Shown here: positions 11,162 to 20,955 of the stretch, one piece after another
Layout: every line of letters begins with the position of its first letter
Position numbering within the stretch: the first letter of the stretch is position 1
NCBI GenBank assembly: GCA_030374805.1
Contig: JARGSG010000088.1
Span: 1-64,000, forward strand
Direction of reading: 5' to 3'
From: Gracilaria gracilis
Lineage: Eukaryota; Rhodophyta; Florideophyceae; Gracilariales; Gracilariaceae
DNA: 64,000 nucleotides
Notes under the pieces: model-generated
What the model saw: the letters and a program-made list of their open reading frames with translations, nothing else
Database searches by the model: none
What the model was told of the DNA's origin: nothing
Program-made: the position numbers and the translations under genes

Positions 11162-11353
11162 GCTGAAGAGGATCTTTGACGTGGAAGCGATTTCGTATTA
11201 ATCGCCTTACTTTGTGGGATGGCCGATCTTTGTGCAACGGGCGATCTTGCAGCGCTGAGAAGATTGGTCATAGACTGCCTCCCTGGGACGACGGTCCTGT
11301 ATATGTGAGACTTCTTAGCTCAGAACGAAGAGTTAGAAGTCACTGGAATCTTT

Positions 11354-11393
11354 GGCTCAAGCGTCACGGTTTGTAGAGAGTAACGCTTGAGCC
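11354..11393. repeat. 11-bp inverted repeat (hairpin)
   Basis: GGCTCAAGCGT at 11,354-11,364 is matched by its exact complement ACGCTTGAGCC at 11,383-11,393 across an 18-base loop. It lies between the Harbinger remnant and the left end of the pogo element. It may be a transcript terminator hairpin or a tiny MITE end. Nothing more can be said. Confidence 0.5.
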
Positions 11394-12539
11394 ATTACAT
11401 CTGATCTATTCGTTGGAGAAGAATAGCAAACCTGTTAGGAAACATATCGCTATTTGCGAAAGAATTTTACAGCAGTCGCTGCAACTCTGCATAACGTGGA
11501 GATTGCTCCTTACATGGAAGGAATCCGAATGACACAAAACGTTGCTTACGTTACGCTCTCTAAGAGTTGAATTTTATATTTCATGCCTTGCCTTGTACCG
11601 TTCCTAAAAGGCTGATTCTGGAAAAAGGTCGATAGTGGAATCTCTAACTAATGACCCCATATCTCCAGACCTGAACATTTGATTCGGAATCTATTCAGCT
11701 CAGTAGAATCGTCTCATGAGACGAAGCGAATAAGTCCAGAAACGCGCCAATTTCAAACGCGACGCGCAGGTAATCTATAAAAAGGTAGTTCTTCTACAGC
11801 TCCTGTTCATCAGAAGCCCTATAAGAAATTTTTGGAGAAAGAGGAGTGCAATTTGAGGGTGGGTGGCACTTGTGGAGGATACGTGGATGCCAAACGGACT
11901 TCATATTGAGTGCGCGCAATCTGCGTTTGCAGCTTAATTTCGTGGTGTCCAATTGGAGGACGCTTGCTAAGCGGATTGAACGCATATGGAGTGCGAACGA
12001 TACATATTGCACTCCTTCTGCGCCCACATTGTTCGTAGTCTGCCCCCCGCGATGTCCAAATGCACTCCACGCGCACTCACAATAATGAAATAAACTATTA
12101 AAGAAATTAATCTGCCCTGACAAGGGTGTCTATTTGGAGCGCGAACGGCGTAATAGATCGAGTGCAGGTGGATGCCGAACTCTGCAAAAGATGCGCTCCA
12201 CTTGCACTCACGAAAATTTTTTTTTTTGTAGGGAAGGTGGTTTTACACTTTAGCCTACGTCAACCACAGCCAGTCTCAAGACTCCGTCTGAACTATAGAA
12301 ATGTTCAAAAAACCAATTGAATAAAATCGAACGTTTTAAACCAGTTTTGAACGTATTTAGAAAGAGGACACGTTCAGAAAATCGTTAAAAACGCTTACAG
12401 TTAAGCGATACTACTGTAATTAAGCTACTCTCTCAGACCTCGCTTTTCGACCATCGGATGACTATGTACTCGACTTACCAATCTGCGACCGGTCTCCAGC
12501 GCACGTCCCCAAGCGACTTCGTCGCAGCTCCACGCACAT

Positions 12540-12995
12540 CCAGCTCCGCGCAGCTCGCAACCCGAGCAGCCTCGCGCCCGCGCGCCCGTGCGCGACAGCG
12601 TAAAGACCGCCCAAGGCGTTCTGCGCGCGCAGCGTCGCACAGGCGCGCCGGCGCGCGACAGCGTACCAATTGCGTGAGGCGTGACGCGCGCGCAGTGTCG
12701 AGACGGCGCGCCTGCGCGCCAAAGCATCCCAGGCGCGAAACGCGTGCCACGCGCGAAACATCGCGCCGGAGCGCCCCCGCCCGAGAAACTGCCTAGGGCA
12801 CGAGATACGTTGCGCACGAAGCGTCGCGCCGGCGCGCCCGTGCGTAACAGCGTACCGAGCGCGCGAGGCGTGCCGCGCGCGCAGCCTCGTGCCTGCGCGC
12901 CCACGCTCCCGCGCGGGACGGCGTAAAGAGCGCGCGAGGCGTGCCGGGCGCGCAGGGTTTTGCCCGCACGCCCGCGCGGGACGGGGTACTGCCTA
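12540..12995. repeat. GC-rich minisatellite, about 63-bp period, about 7 copies
   Basis: Landmarks such as GCGTACC/GCGTAAAG recur at about 12,598, 12,662, 12,723, 12,787, 12,850, 12,921 and 12,984, giving spacings of 61-71 bp and mostly 63-64. The array is dominated by GCGCGC and CGCC motifs in otherwise moderate-GC DNA. Because 63 is divisible by three, long ORFs are open on both strands. The longest, on the minus strand (12,425-13,090), reads about six copies of a 21-residue unit that begin with variants of GAPxRRxxR. Whether it is translated is unknown; the simplest view is a non-coding satellite inside the hAT element. Confidence 0.8.
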
Positions 12996-13099
12996 CTTAT
13001 GCACATACGCTTCGCGCCCGCAGTGGCACTCCGACGCCAACGCGAACGGCAGGTACCACGCACGCGAAGCGTGCTACGCACGCAGCGCATTGTAAGAGC

Positions 13100-13544
13100 C
13101 TATATGGAAAAGGACAATCGCTCTGCGTACTGGAACTGCCGCCGCTCTGGTGATCCTTGTTTGATGAATTCACTCTTCTCCTCAATGTCCGCAAGAACTA
13201 CACGCAGAGGGAGGAAACGATTCAGAGCTACGATAGCCGAACTCGAGCGAATCGTTTTCAGAGTTGTATACATACCTGGGTTACATAGGACATCTACAAG
13301 TTGGGGTACAAAAGCCGGTTTACCACTGTTGTCGTGACCATGCGTTAATGCGACATCAGGACCTGTGTTGTTCACTACAGATCTCATCGTTGTTCATGGA
13401 GGCTACACTAATAGGCTGATAAGGAAATCCTTTCTTCAACTTCCGTCGTCTTCGAAAGAAACCTTGTACGCCTGACGCAGACTTCCGTGTCGATTTCTTC
13501 AACCACCACGAAACTCTGATTTTGTCTTGAGCAGCAGTGAACAT
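13100..13544 (-). CDS. Two overlapping small ORFs inside the hAT element, unknown
   Basis: A 62-codon ORF (ATG at 13,544) runs into a 95-codon ORF (ATG at 13,387) in another frame. Both look more protein-like than chance: the second contains DVALTHGHDNSGKPAFVPQL and ALNRFLPLRVVLADIEEK. Neither matches a family I know. They lie downstream of the hAT transposase and upstream of the minisatellite on the same strand. They may be a captured host fragment split by a frameshift, a second element ORF or noise. A small plus-strand ORF at 13,744-14,001 is equally unassigned. Confidence 0.2.
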
Positions 13545-14052
13545 CCGAACAATATCACAGTCCTGTCGTTAATGCGCACAGTACGATCCTTGCGGCAGTC
13601 AAAGCGCAGTCTCCCGGACTATGATCTTATCCTCGTCTCTCCACGTCACATGATTTACAAAGACGAAGTGAGCGGAGCTTGGCTGAATTGATCTGATGTT
13701 GCCAGTGTGAAGTATTGATTCGTTTGGTTGGAACGATTTTACTATGAATAAGGTGGCGAGGAAAGAATATCGGAGGGAACAGCAAGTAGTTGGTTTATTG
13801 ATTGCCATTGTTGTGAAGAAAAGAAAGAAGATCGCGCGACGCAGATCGGTGATATGGTCCGAACTTGGCAGGCATAGACACGCTTTCGCACTGACAGGGG
13901 GTGTGTACGCTCTGGGAGATGCGTCGGGAAGAGCAGTCGCTTTACCGTTAATTGTCGGACTGGTCCTCGTCTCCAAACATGGCGAAATCTGGAATGGATG
14001 AGGGGTGTTCGATGTCCGCTAGGATGGATTCAAGCAAAACCAAGTCATCGTC

Positions 14053-16017
14053 TCACTCGTCGTCGGACGTTTGCTGAATGCCATCAACGTTAAATTCTAC
14101 AGGGCTCTGCGCAAGTTCCACCAGTTCCATGCAGGTCACCAGAAGGCGCTCAAAGCCAGGATGGCGTTTGTGTGAACGTGTAATTCGGAGCATGGCCGTA
14201 TTGTGCGCAATAGCGACCTGACGTTCAACATTCATGTCATTCATTCGACATCGGCGCTGCGACAGCACTCGTTTGGATATCTTGTGATTTCGCTCCACAG
14301 CTGCAGTAGAGGCTGGAGCGCGGTACACCTGGTCCAGAGCCGTGGACAAACTGGGAAGGCACTCACGCATTTGTCCCCAAATAAAGCACGGCTGTGCGTG
14401 TTTAAGCTTTGTGAGTAATGAGCTTGGTGTGACACAAAGTTGGAGATAGTCCAAAAGAAGCATTTGTGCGTGTACATCATTAACCGCAATGTTTTCAATC
14501 GCTTTGTGGCACTGATCTGTGAGAGACCCTTTGCCTAACTCGAGGATAGCAGAACCAAAATGAGAGGTAACGTAGTTCCTGAACTCTTCATAGAAGGGAT
14601 CGCAACGAAAAGCAAGTGCATGGACAGCACTATAAACCCTACTCCATCGACGTAATAAAGACACTTCCAATCCTGTCCTTTCGCTTACACTTATAACATG
14701 CGAAGACCGTAGACAAAGCAACGTAGCTACGAACGTAGCATAAACATCAGCCATAGTGGCCGAGGTGCTCTCCAGAAGACCGATAAAGGTAGATAGAGGG
14801 TTGAAGAGAAAATAGGCGTCACAAACTCGAGACCAAAGTGACTGGCCGGAAAGTAGAACTGTCAGAGCCTCAGGCATCTCAAAGCTTTCATCAATATTCC
14901 GTTGAGTTCGCCCATTCACCAATGCGTAAGGTAAATATGTCAACACACTCTGTACCTTGAGCAATCGCGAGAGCATCAAGTTGACAGTAGTCTACCGCGT
15001 AGGAGAAAACAATAACATGGTGTAAACATTTTGTAGCTTCTCTAAGCAAATTGATTCGTAAATCTTTCGCACCAACCCCACGTTCTTAACCGTTTTTGAA
15101 ACATAAAGTGCATCTTTGATAGTCTGGGAAAGTGCAGTTATTTTGCCAATGTCCATGCTGAAGTTGTGCAGACAGTGCGTAGCACAACCGTAACTCCACT
15201 TAAACGTATTCTGTTCGACTAGAATGTTTCTTAATAGCCTCATGCTATTGCATGAATCAGATATAAATGCAAAACAAGTAGAAATACCCGTTCTTTGATC
15301 CATGCGTTGGATACAATTTTGGAGCTTTGCTGCCAAGTGTTGGGATGTCTCACGGTGTAGGTCGGTCTTCATGTATTCAATAAAAATTGGTAGCGGAGTG
15401 TGAAGAATAACGTTGCTCACAGACTTGGATAGCTTATTAGTGGCGCCATCAATTGAAAGAACTCCACCATTGCTCTCTCTGATAACGTTAAGACATGTTT
15501 CCATACAATCTTTGTACACTTTTTCGAGAAGTTCACCACCAATCTTTTGGACCGAAGGCACTTTCCAATTTGGGGCCAACTTTTGAAAAAACGTAAACCA
15601 TGTCTTATGTTCAAAAAGGCCAAAAGGTGAAGCAGTTTCATGTATTGCTTTTGCCAAGAACAAATCCAACATTTCACGTCTTTTGTTTGAGATAGAACTA
15701 CATAATATATGGCTCAGTGGTCCTCTGCCAAAAACGCAGGAGGCGTTAGAAGTCACTGCACCCTGCATGCTACCATGTGAAGAGCCGGGAGTATTGCCTT
15801 GAGGCTGTGCAAGAGTTGGTTCTGAAGTGTTCTGATCAATTAGAGCTCCTATCGACCTTTTGGTTTCTGTGCAATTCCGAGAATGTGTTTCCATGTTTAC
15901 GGAACTTGCTGATACCGATTTCGAGCAGTATTCGCATTTGGCTCTCGAGGGTTTAAAGCCCGTGGTTGATGCTATTTTGTCGAAGAGGGCCCAACGATTG
16001 GCTTTGGGACGTCCCAT
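14053..16017 (-). pseudogene. hAT-family transposase with BED zinc finger, one in-frame stop
   Basis: It starts at ATG 16,017. Residues 1-50 form a BED finger (AKCEYCSKSV with a downstream His and Cys in METHSRNC). The DUF659-type block follows with GGVLSIDGATNKLSKSVSNV and CFAFISDSCNSMRLLRNI, plus GCATHCLHNFSMDIGK. The C-terminal half ends with the hATC dimerisation region (APASTAAVERNHKISKRVLS...MNVERQVAIAHN). A single TAG at 14,992-14,994 separates the two halves. The frame is otherwise continuous to 14,053, about 655 codons, a normal length for the family. Only one substitution stands between this copy and an open frame, which suggests fairly recent inactivation. Confidence 0.88.
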
Positions 16018-16271
16018 GATTGGTAAGGGAATGCGTTTGAGGTGTTATTCGTGCTAGGTTTGCCAGAGATGGTCTACAGTTGAGCACTGTTTGCTTCCTG
16101 AATGCTTGGGACAGGGATTCAAGTTCAAATTTTGAATATGAAATCTGTTATGTACTGTAGGATTTTTGAACGTGATGTGAACGTTTTATACGTTGACAAA
16201 ACGTTTAAAACGTTCGGAAAAAGAATTGAACGTTTTAAATGTTTCTATAGTCTGAACCACAAAAGCATCCC

Positions 16272-17650
16272 ATGGCTCTGTCGATGAGACGACAGGCCAG
16301 CCGATACAAGAAAGGCAAGCAAAAGGCCGAAAACAGACGCAAAATGAACCAACTTGCAGTGTCTATGCTTAAGGACGCCAAGCAAAAGCATTCAATTCGG
16401 GCGATCCGTGCATACACGACGTTGAGCAAAACTTTGGTATACAACCTTAAGAAGCTTATCGCCACAAAGAAAGAGAAAGCCATCGAGCACCATGTATCGG
16501 AGGCTTTCAACTCACGGGCAGGTGGCCGTACAGTCCTTACACCGCATGAAGAAGAAATGATAGTTCACAGAATGTTTGAAGCCAGCTGAACGTGGGTTTG
16601 CGGTAGACAAAGACACATTGAAGCAAGTGATGTCATATATAGCAGGGGATACCAGTCCGACGTGGTTGGAAGAACGGTCTTCCATCTGATGATGCAGTGC
16701 GCTCGTTTCGCGCACGCCACAGAGAGCTGTCGTACAAGACGTTCTATCCCAAAGACAACGCCAAACTAAAAGGCGAGAATTATGAGCATGTTAAGAGCTT
16801 CTTCGATGTAGTTGGAAAACTGGAAGACGAACACAAAGGGTTTCTAACCGACCCATCACGCGTGTGGAATATGGATGAAACGGCTGTCGATTCCACATGG
16901 GGTAAGGCAATCAAATCCTATGGCGCGGCCACATCGAAGCACGGTGGCTGCAGGGTAGCACAAAAAGTGCAGGGCGTTGATAAGCATATAACCGCAGTCG
17001 TAGTCTGCTCCGCTTCGGGACTTAAGGCACCACCGTTCTTTATAATATCTGGGAAGAACGTCATGTCCAGTGGGTTTGAACCCCTACCTGCGGTATACAA
17101 AAAAGGTGAGGACATATGCAGACCGTTTCAGCGTCCACATTAGATGCCTAAGGACGCAGTTACAAAATGCACCGAAAACGGGTCGATGACCAAGGAAATA
17201 CTTGCCGCTTTCGTGAAACACGTGAACACATTTTTTCGCCAGCATGTCCCAGAGACAACATCGTATCTACTGACGATGGATGGGCACTCTTCACGGAAGG
17301 GATTTGAGTGGGTTGTGGAATGCGAGAAGAACAACTGCCTTCCTGTTATTAAGCCGGCTAACACCTTCCATATTCTGCAACCCTGCGATCAGAGAATCAA
17401 CAAAACGTTTCAGGAATCGACTCGACATATTCGGGATTCTTTCAACAAATCTGCCATACCAGAGACACGGACTCCTAGATTCAACTTTGCTTGCGAGATA
17501 TACGCTCATCATACTATAACGGTCCCTGTTATAACCGTATCTTTTGAGTCTACAGGTCTCTTTCCTTTCAATCCGGCATTCTCCGATAGGTTTAAAGAAA
17601 AAAGGAGGAGCTCACCACTTGAAGGACAACACTGCTTGGAGGCGATTTGA
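16272..17650 (+). pseudogene. Pogo/Tigger-like DDE_1 transposase
   Basis: The N-terminal part has a helix-turn-helix region (SIRAIRAYTTLSKTLVYNLK) and the internal CENP-B/pogo-type DNA-binding area up to RTVLTPHEEEMIVHRMFE. The nuclease core follows with VWNMDETAVDSTWG (first Asp), TMDGHSSRKGFEWV (second Asp) and LQPCDQRINKTFQ (third acidic position). Frameshifts lie near 16,583 and 16,672, and there is an in-frame TAG at 17,141-17,143. The protein reads on to 17,650. The ATG is 17 bp from the end of the nested hAT element, so the promoter is now cut off. The C-terminal region appears displaced to 18,339 onward by an insertion. Confidence 0.82.
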
Positions 17651-18312
17651 GGTACTTAGTTAATTTCCACATCTTGCGTTAGTAGATATATATGAGCTAC
17701 ACCGCTATTAGCGTGTCGCCTCGCTGAGGTAATTTCCACACATGTACACGTGGATTGCACGGCTCGAGGCGCCGCTTAGCGGGTGTGAATAGCACAAGTG
17801 TAGCACGGATATGCCGGAGGCAGTGCACCGCATTGCTGTATTTACTTAGATATTTTATAGATTATTTTGCCCGGCGCACCCACTGTCAGTGGTGCGCCGA
17901 GTTCAGTACTTAGAGAGTTGAGCATCGCTCCCCCAAGTAAATTGCCCCTTGCCAAGCAAGGGCTTCTGGCTCTAACTATCACGGCTTCGCGGACTGTTCA
18001 CCTCCAAGTGAAGTGACGACCGCGTTGTTCACGTATAGTTACCCACCCTTGTGGCGCTCAGAGTATAACCACTATTTGTGTGTCTCGCTCCGACCTATTG
18101 TCGTATACTCGCCCCTGTATTGGGTTTGCTTTATTCTCTTTCTCTTTTCCCCACTCTGGTGTTTTGCTTTTCTCCCCTTTATGGGTTTGCCTTTTTGCCT
18201 TGTTCGCAGTGGCCCGTTTCAGACACTTTGTCGTTGCCGTGCTACTCTCTTTCGAGGACTGATCTCGTGACCGTGTGAACACGTGGATCTCTACCGACTA
18301 CTAATCAGCCTC
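17651..18312. mobile_element. Possible solo LTR inserted in the pogo element
   Basis: The pogo transposase frame ends at 17,650 and protein-like sequence resumes only around 18,339. The 0.66 kb between them begins TTGAGGTACTTAG and ends AATCAGCCTCAA, a short inverted pair of the TG...CA type seen in LTRs, and contains strong hairpins and promoter-like T-rich DNA. No clean 5-bp target duplication could be identified, and no second LTR or internal domain is present. It could instead be a native spacer of the pogo element. Confidence 0.35.
17873..17898. repeat. Strong hairpin GGCGCACC...GGTGCGCC
   Basis: GGCGCACCCACTG is followed after one base by CAGTGGTGCGCC, giving a near-perfect 12-bp stem with one bulged C. 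A second smaller hairpin (CCCTTGCCAAGCAAGGG) lies about 50 bp downstream at around 17,946-17,962. They may be structural parts of an LTR leader or a terminator. Confidence 0.6.
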
Positions 18313-18338
18313 AACGCTCCGACGCTTGTCGTGGTGGT

Positions 18339-19218
18339 TTGATCTCTGATTTACACCCGGCTCAGCTGTGTCATTCCCGGAGTGCTCCGTTCGCTGTGCT
18401 GCCCTGTCGAAGGGAAGATTCCGAACGTCTTCGTGAGCCTGCGCTTTTCCCGTCAAAGGCGTTGCTCCACACCACTGTCTCTCTACCAGAAGAGGATTCA
18501 GTTGCTGCGTGGTTGCGGAGCATGCAGGTGCGTAAGACCGATTCCGAAGTACTGGAGAAGGCCAGAAATATTTTTGAGAAGACAATGAACAAATCTGAAA
18601 AGTCCGCGACCTCAAGAAGCTTTTTGAAAGTGCTACAACAGCTCACAACATCATTATGAAAAGCATAACCCCTCTAAAGTCAGAGAAGGTTCTTGTGGGT
18701 AAAAGCTTTGTGAGGGCAAAATACGTTCCATATGATTGCGGGGCTCCGGCAGATCTAAAGACTGTCGCAAAAATGATTGAAGAACAGAAACAAAAAAACT
18801 CCAAAGGAAGAAAAAGGAGCGGCAGGCGGCAATCATAGCCGAACACAGACAGGCTGAACAGGCCATGAAGTACGCTGCAAAGTTAAAAACGTAACTTCAG
18901 AAGAGCAAAGCGCAACAAAAACGAATGGAAGAAGGCAATAAAAAGCAAATGCAAGTCTTTTGTGGACGCATTGTAAGGGATTGTATGCGGCAGGCACGGA
19001 AGAAACGGGGAAAGTTGATGCAGAAGTTCTTGCAAAGCTTCTCTCTCTCGGCGTTTATTGCGGCAGAAGCTGCTTGGGAGGCGGTGGGAGCGCTGGTAGG
19101 GCATGTGGTGAGGTCAGTTTTGTTTCCAAAACCGACCCTCTCTGAGGATGTTGAGGACGGTGTGGTGCTGGAGAGTGCCTACCCTCTCAAAATCTCGTCA
19201 GTCGTAGGTGACACTTGA
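18339..19218 (+). pseudogene. Separated C-terminal/accessory ORF of the pogo element, frameshifted
   Basis: Three readable blocks in different frames: 18,339-18,590 (Ser/Pro-rich, then WLRSMQVRKTDSEVLEKARN), 18,600-18,836 (TPLKSEKVLVGKSFVRAKYV, then EEQKQKNSKGRKRSGRR) and 18,925-19,218 (a basic helical region). The frame changes near 18,615 and 18,800 and there is an in-frame TAA near 18,890. Charged helical C-terminal segments like these follow the nuclease core in pogo/Fot1-type transposases, and the block lies inside the same terminal repeats. I infer that it is the transposase tail. A second accessory protein is the alternative. Confidence 0.4.
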
Positions 19219-19766
19219 GGGTCGGCACCCGTGTGGAAGAGACGACGAGAAAGCGAATGCAATGCTCTGTGGAGGCTAAAAGTGGATACTTTCTGAGATG
19301 AACTGAAAGTTCTGAAAAACTGTCCAAAATCAGCCTTTCAGGAACGGTACACATTCTATGGGATTTCGAGGAATGAGAAAAAGTTTTTTATTTGAATGAT
19401 ACGGTAGGCGGACGAAGACCTGGACAGGAAAGCGTACTTCTGAGAGTCTCCGAAGTTGGATCTCCTGACACCCCGTCTGGACACTCGTCGACGCCAACCG
19501 CCGCATCGAGAGTCTTGCGAAGCCTCTTTCTCTTTCAAATAGTCTTGCCAAGCCTCTCTCTCTTTCAAAGCCTTCTGCTCTTTCAAGGCTAGCTGCATTC
19601 TAAGCGAAAGCGTCGCCTTCAAAACAACAATACTGTGTCGTGACCACCCTTTTTCCTTTCCCTTCCCGTACGCAAGTACTCTGAAAACAAAAAGACTGCA
19701 ACACCCCCTTTACGATCCATTACACCCCAGAACCACAAACCATAACCAAAGCTGCACCAAATCAAT

Positions 19767-20955
19767 ATGTCCATCCCCAATACAGTCACGTACTACAATC
19801 TTTCTGAGCAAAGCTTTGAAGCAATTTACGACTTAAGTGAAAAAGATCTGCAGACTGTCATCGAGTCCACACCACAGTCCGAGAATGTCTCCTTACAGCC
19901 TTCTGCATCCCGCAATGTCAAGCTCATTACAGTCCTTTCATTGTACCACAAGCAGTTGAGCTCCCCACCACCTTTAACAGGTAAAGAAGCGCTCAAAAGG
20001 CTCATTGACATGCCTTTGACTGAATTACAAGCGCTGAGCACCACCAACAAGGAAAAGCTTGTGGACTTCTTACAGAGAAACAAAGCCTTTGACAGTACTA
20101 TGCCGGACTTTGACCCCAACGGAAGTGCTACCGACCTCGTCGTAACAGTAATGCACTGGAAAGTGTATGAAATTCAAAACGCTCCTCCCTGGAGCACGAT
20201 AGGAGTTCCAGCTACTGATGATCCCGCTCCACCACACCCGGACACTGCACCGTTACCATCTCTCGGGAACTTCTTTCCATCAGTCCTAGATAACGTTGAG
20301 CAGCCTCCTCAGAAGAAGCCTCGTCTGGAAATGGGTGGCATTGTCTTAATAGACGACCAAGGCAAGGACACCGCCAACCGTCCAGAAAACTTAGGAACGT
20401 ATCCGGGAAAAGCGAACTCCCTCCCCACTCTCTGCGTCGAAGAGCTACTGGGGGGGGGGGGGGGGGGGAATATTGCATCATCTCATCCGAGGAGGGGAGA
20501 ATGTCGAAACAGCTATCGCCAGCATGCCATGGACCAGGGGAGCAAACGACAAACTGGTGGCGTCAGAGGCGGATGCGAGCACCTTGGCAAGAATAGTTCA
20601 TTTGGGCATGCTTCAACACGACACAATGCAGAACGCTCTCGAAACTTGCCCATGGTTGGAAGTCGCTCTACGCCGCCTGTACGCTCTGATCCATGTCGAG
20701 AACGCCATTAGAACAAAGAGGGCCACCCGCGCCCAGGCCTGGAAGTGCGTACTACCGGTCTTAGAAACGTACCCATCGACAGGGTCCTTCCTTCCAAGCC
20801 TCGCCAACAAACTGAACCGCCAATTCGCGCTCGAAGTCAAGACAGCAAATGCATTCAAAACTGCTCAATCACAACAAAACCACCCTCGAAGACCACCGTT
20901 CAGAGGAGGACAGGCCAACAATCAGGACAAAAACCAAGGTTTCAACCGGAACTAG
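19767..20955 (+). pseudogene. DIRS gag-like ORF
   Basis: It starts at ATG 19,767 with MSIPNTVTYYNLSEQSFEAI and runs about 230 codons to a 19-G tract at 20,450-20,468, where the frame changes. The continuing frame (20,473-20,955) reads an alpha-helical region, LLIH-type repeats and a Gly/Arg/Asn/Gln-rich tail (RRPPFRGGQANNQDKNQG) likely to bind nucleic acid. No zinc knuckle is visible. The role as the structural protein of the element is inferred from its position before the reverse transcriptase. Confidence 0.6.
20450..20468. repeat. Run of 19 G
   Basis: An uninterrupted poly-G tract lies exactly where the DIRS gag frame changes. It could be replication or sequencing slippage. The true length is uncertain. 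Confidence 0.9.

Larger units (their letters stand above)
12271..16254 (-). mobile_element. hAT transposon nested in the pogo element
   Basis: The inner ends share an inverted repeat. On the left, ACTATAGAAATGTTCAAAA starts near 12,292. On the right, the complement reads CAGACTATAGAAACATTT from 16,254. Both ends also carry several GAACGTTTT blocks (12,329-12,355 and 16,150-16,240). The left copy seems to have 18 extra bases after CAG. Near-identical octamers AACCACAG (12,262-12,269) and AACCACAA (16,255-16,262) flank the element and could be the 8-bp target duplication, one base out of register with the left CAG. Inside are a BED-finger hAT transposase (14,053-16,017, minus), a GC-rich minisatellite and a few unassigned ORFs. 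The insertion lies only 17 bp from the pogo transposase ATG. Confidence 0.75.
11596..19349 (+). mobile_element. Pogo/Tigger-like DNA transposon with TIRs and TA target duplication, carrying nested insertions
   Basis: The left terminal repeat at 11,598-11,622 begins CCGTTCCTAAAAGGCTGATT. The right one at 19,323-19,347 is its inverted counterpart, beginning CCGTTCCTGAAAGGCTGATT on the minus strand. They match at 23 of 25 positions. Both are flanked by TA (11,596-11,597 and 19,348-19,349), the target duplication of Tc1/mariner/pogo elements. The inside holds a pogo-type transposase (16,272-17,650) and its separated downstream ORF. A hAT element (about 12,271-16,254) and a possible solo LTR (about 17,650-18,312) are later insertions, so the original element was about 3.1 kb. 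The 5' portion at 11,800-12,260 has dispersed GGAGTGC-type motifs, probably subterminal. Confidence 0.85.

Noticed and set aside
12540-12995. CRISPR-like array
   Set aside because: The units are contiguous degenerate 63-bp repeats without unique spacers, in a eukaryotic transposon.
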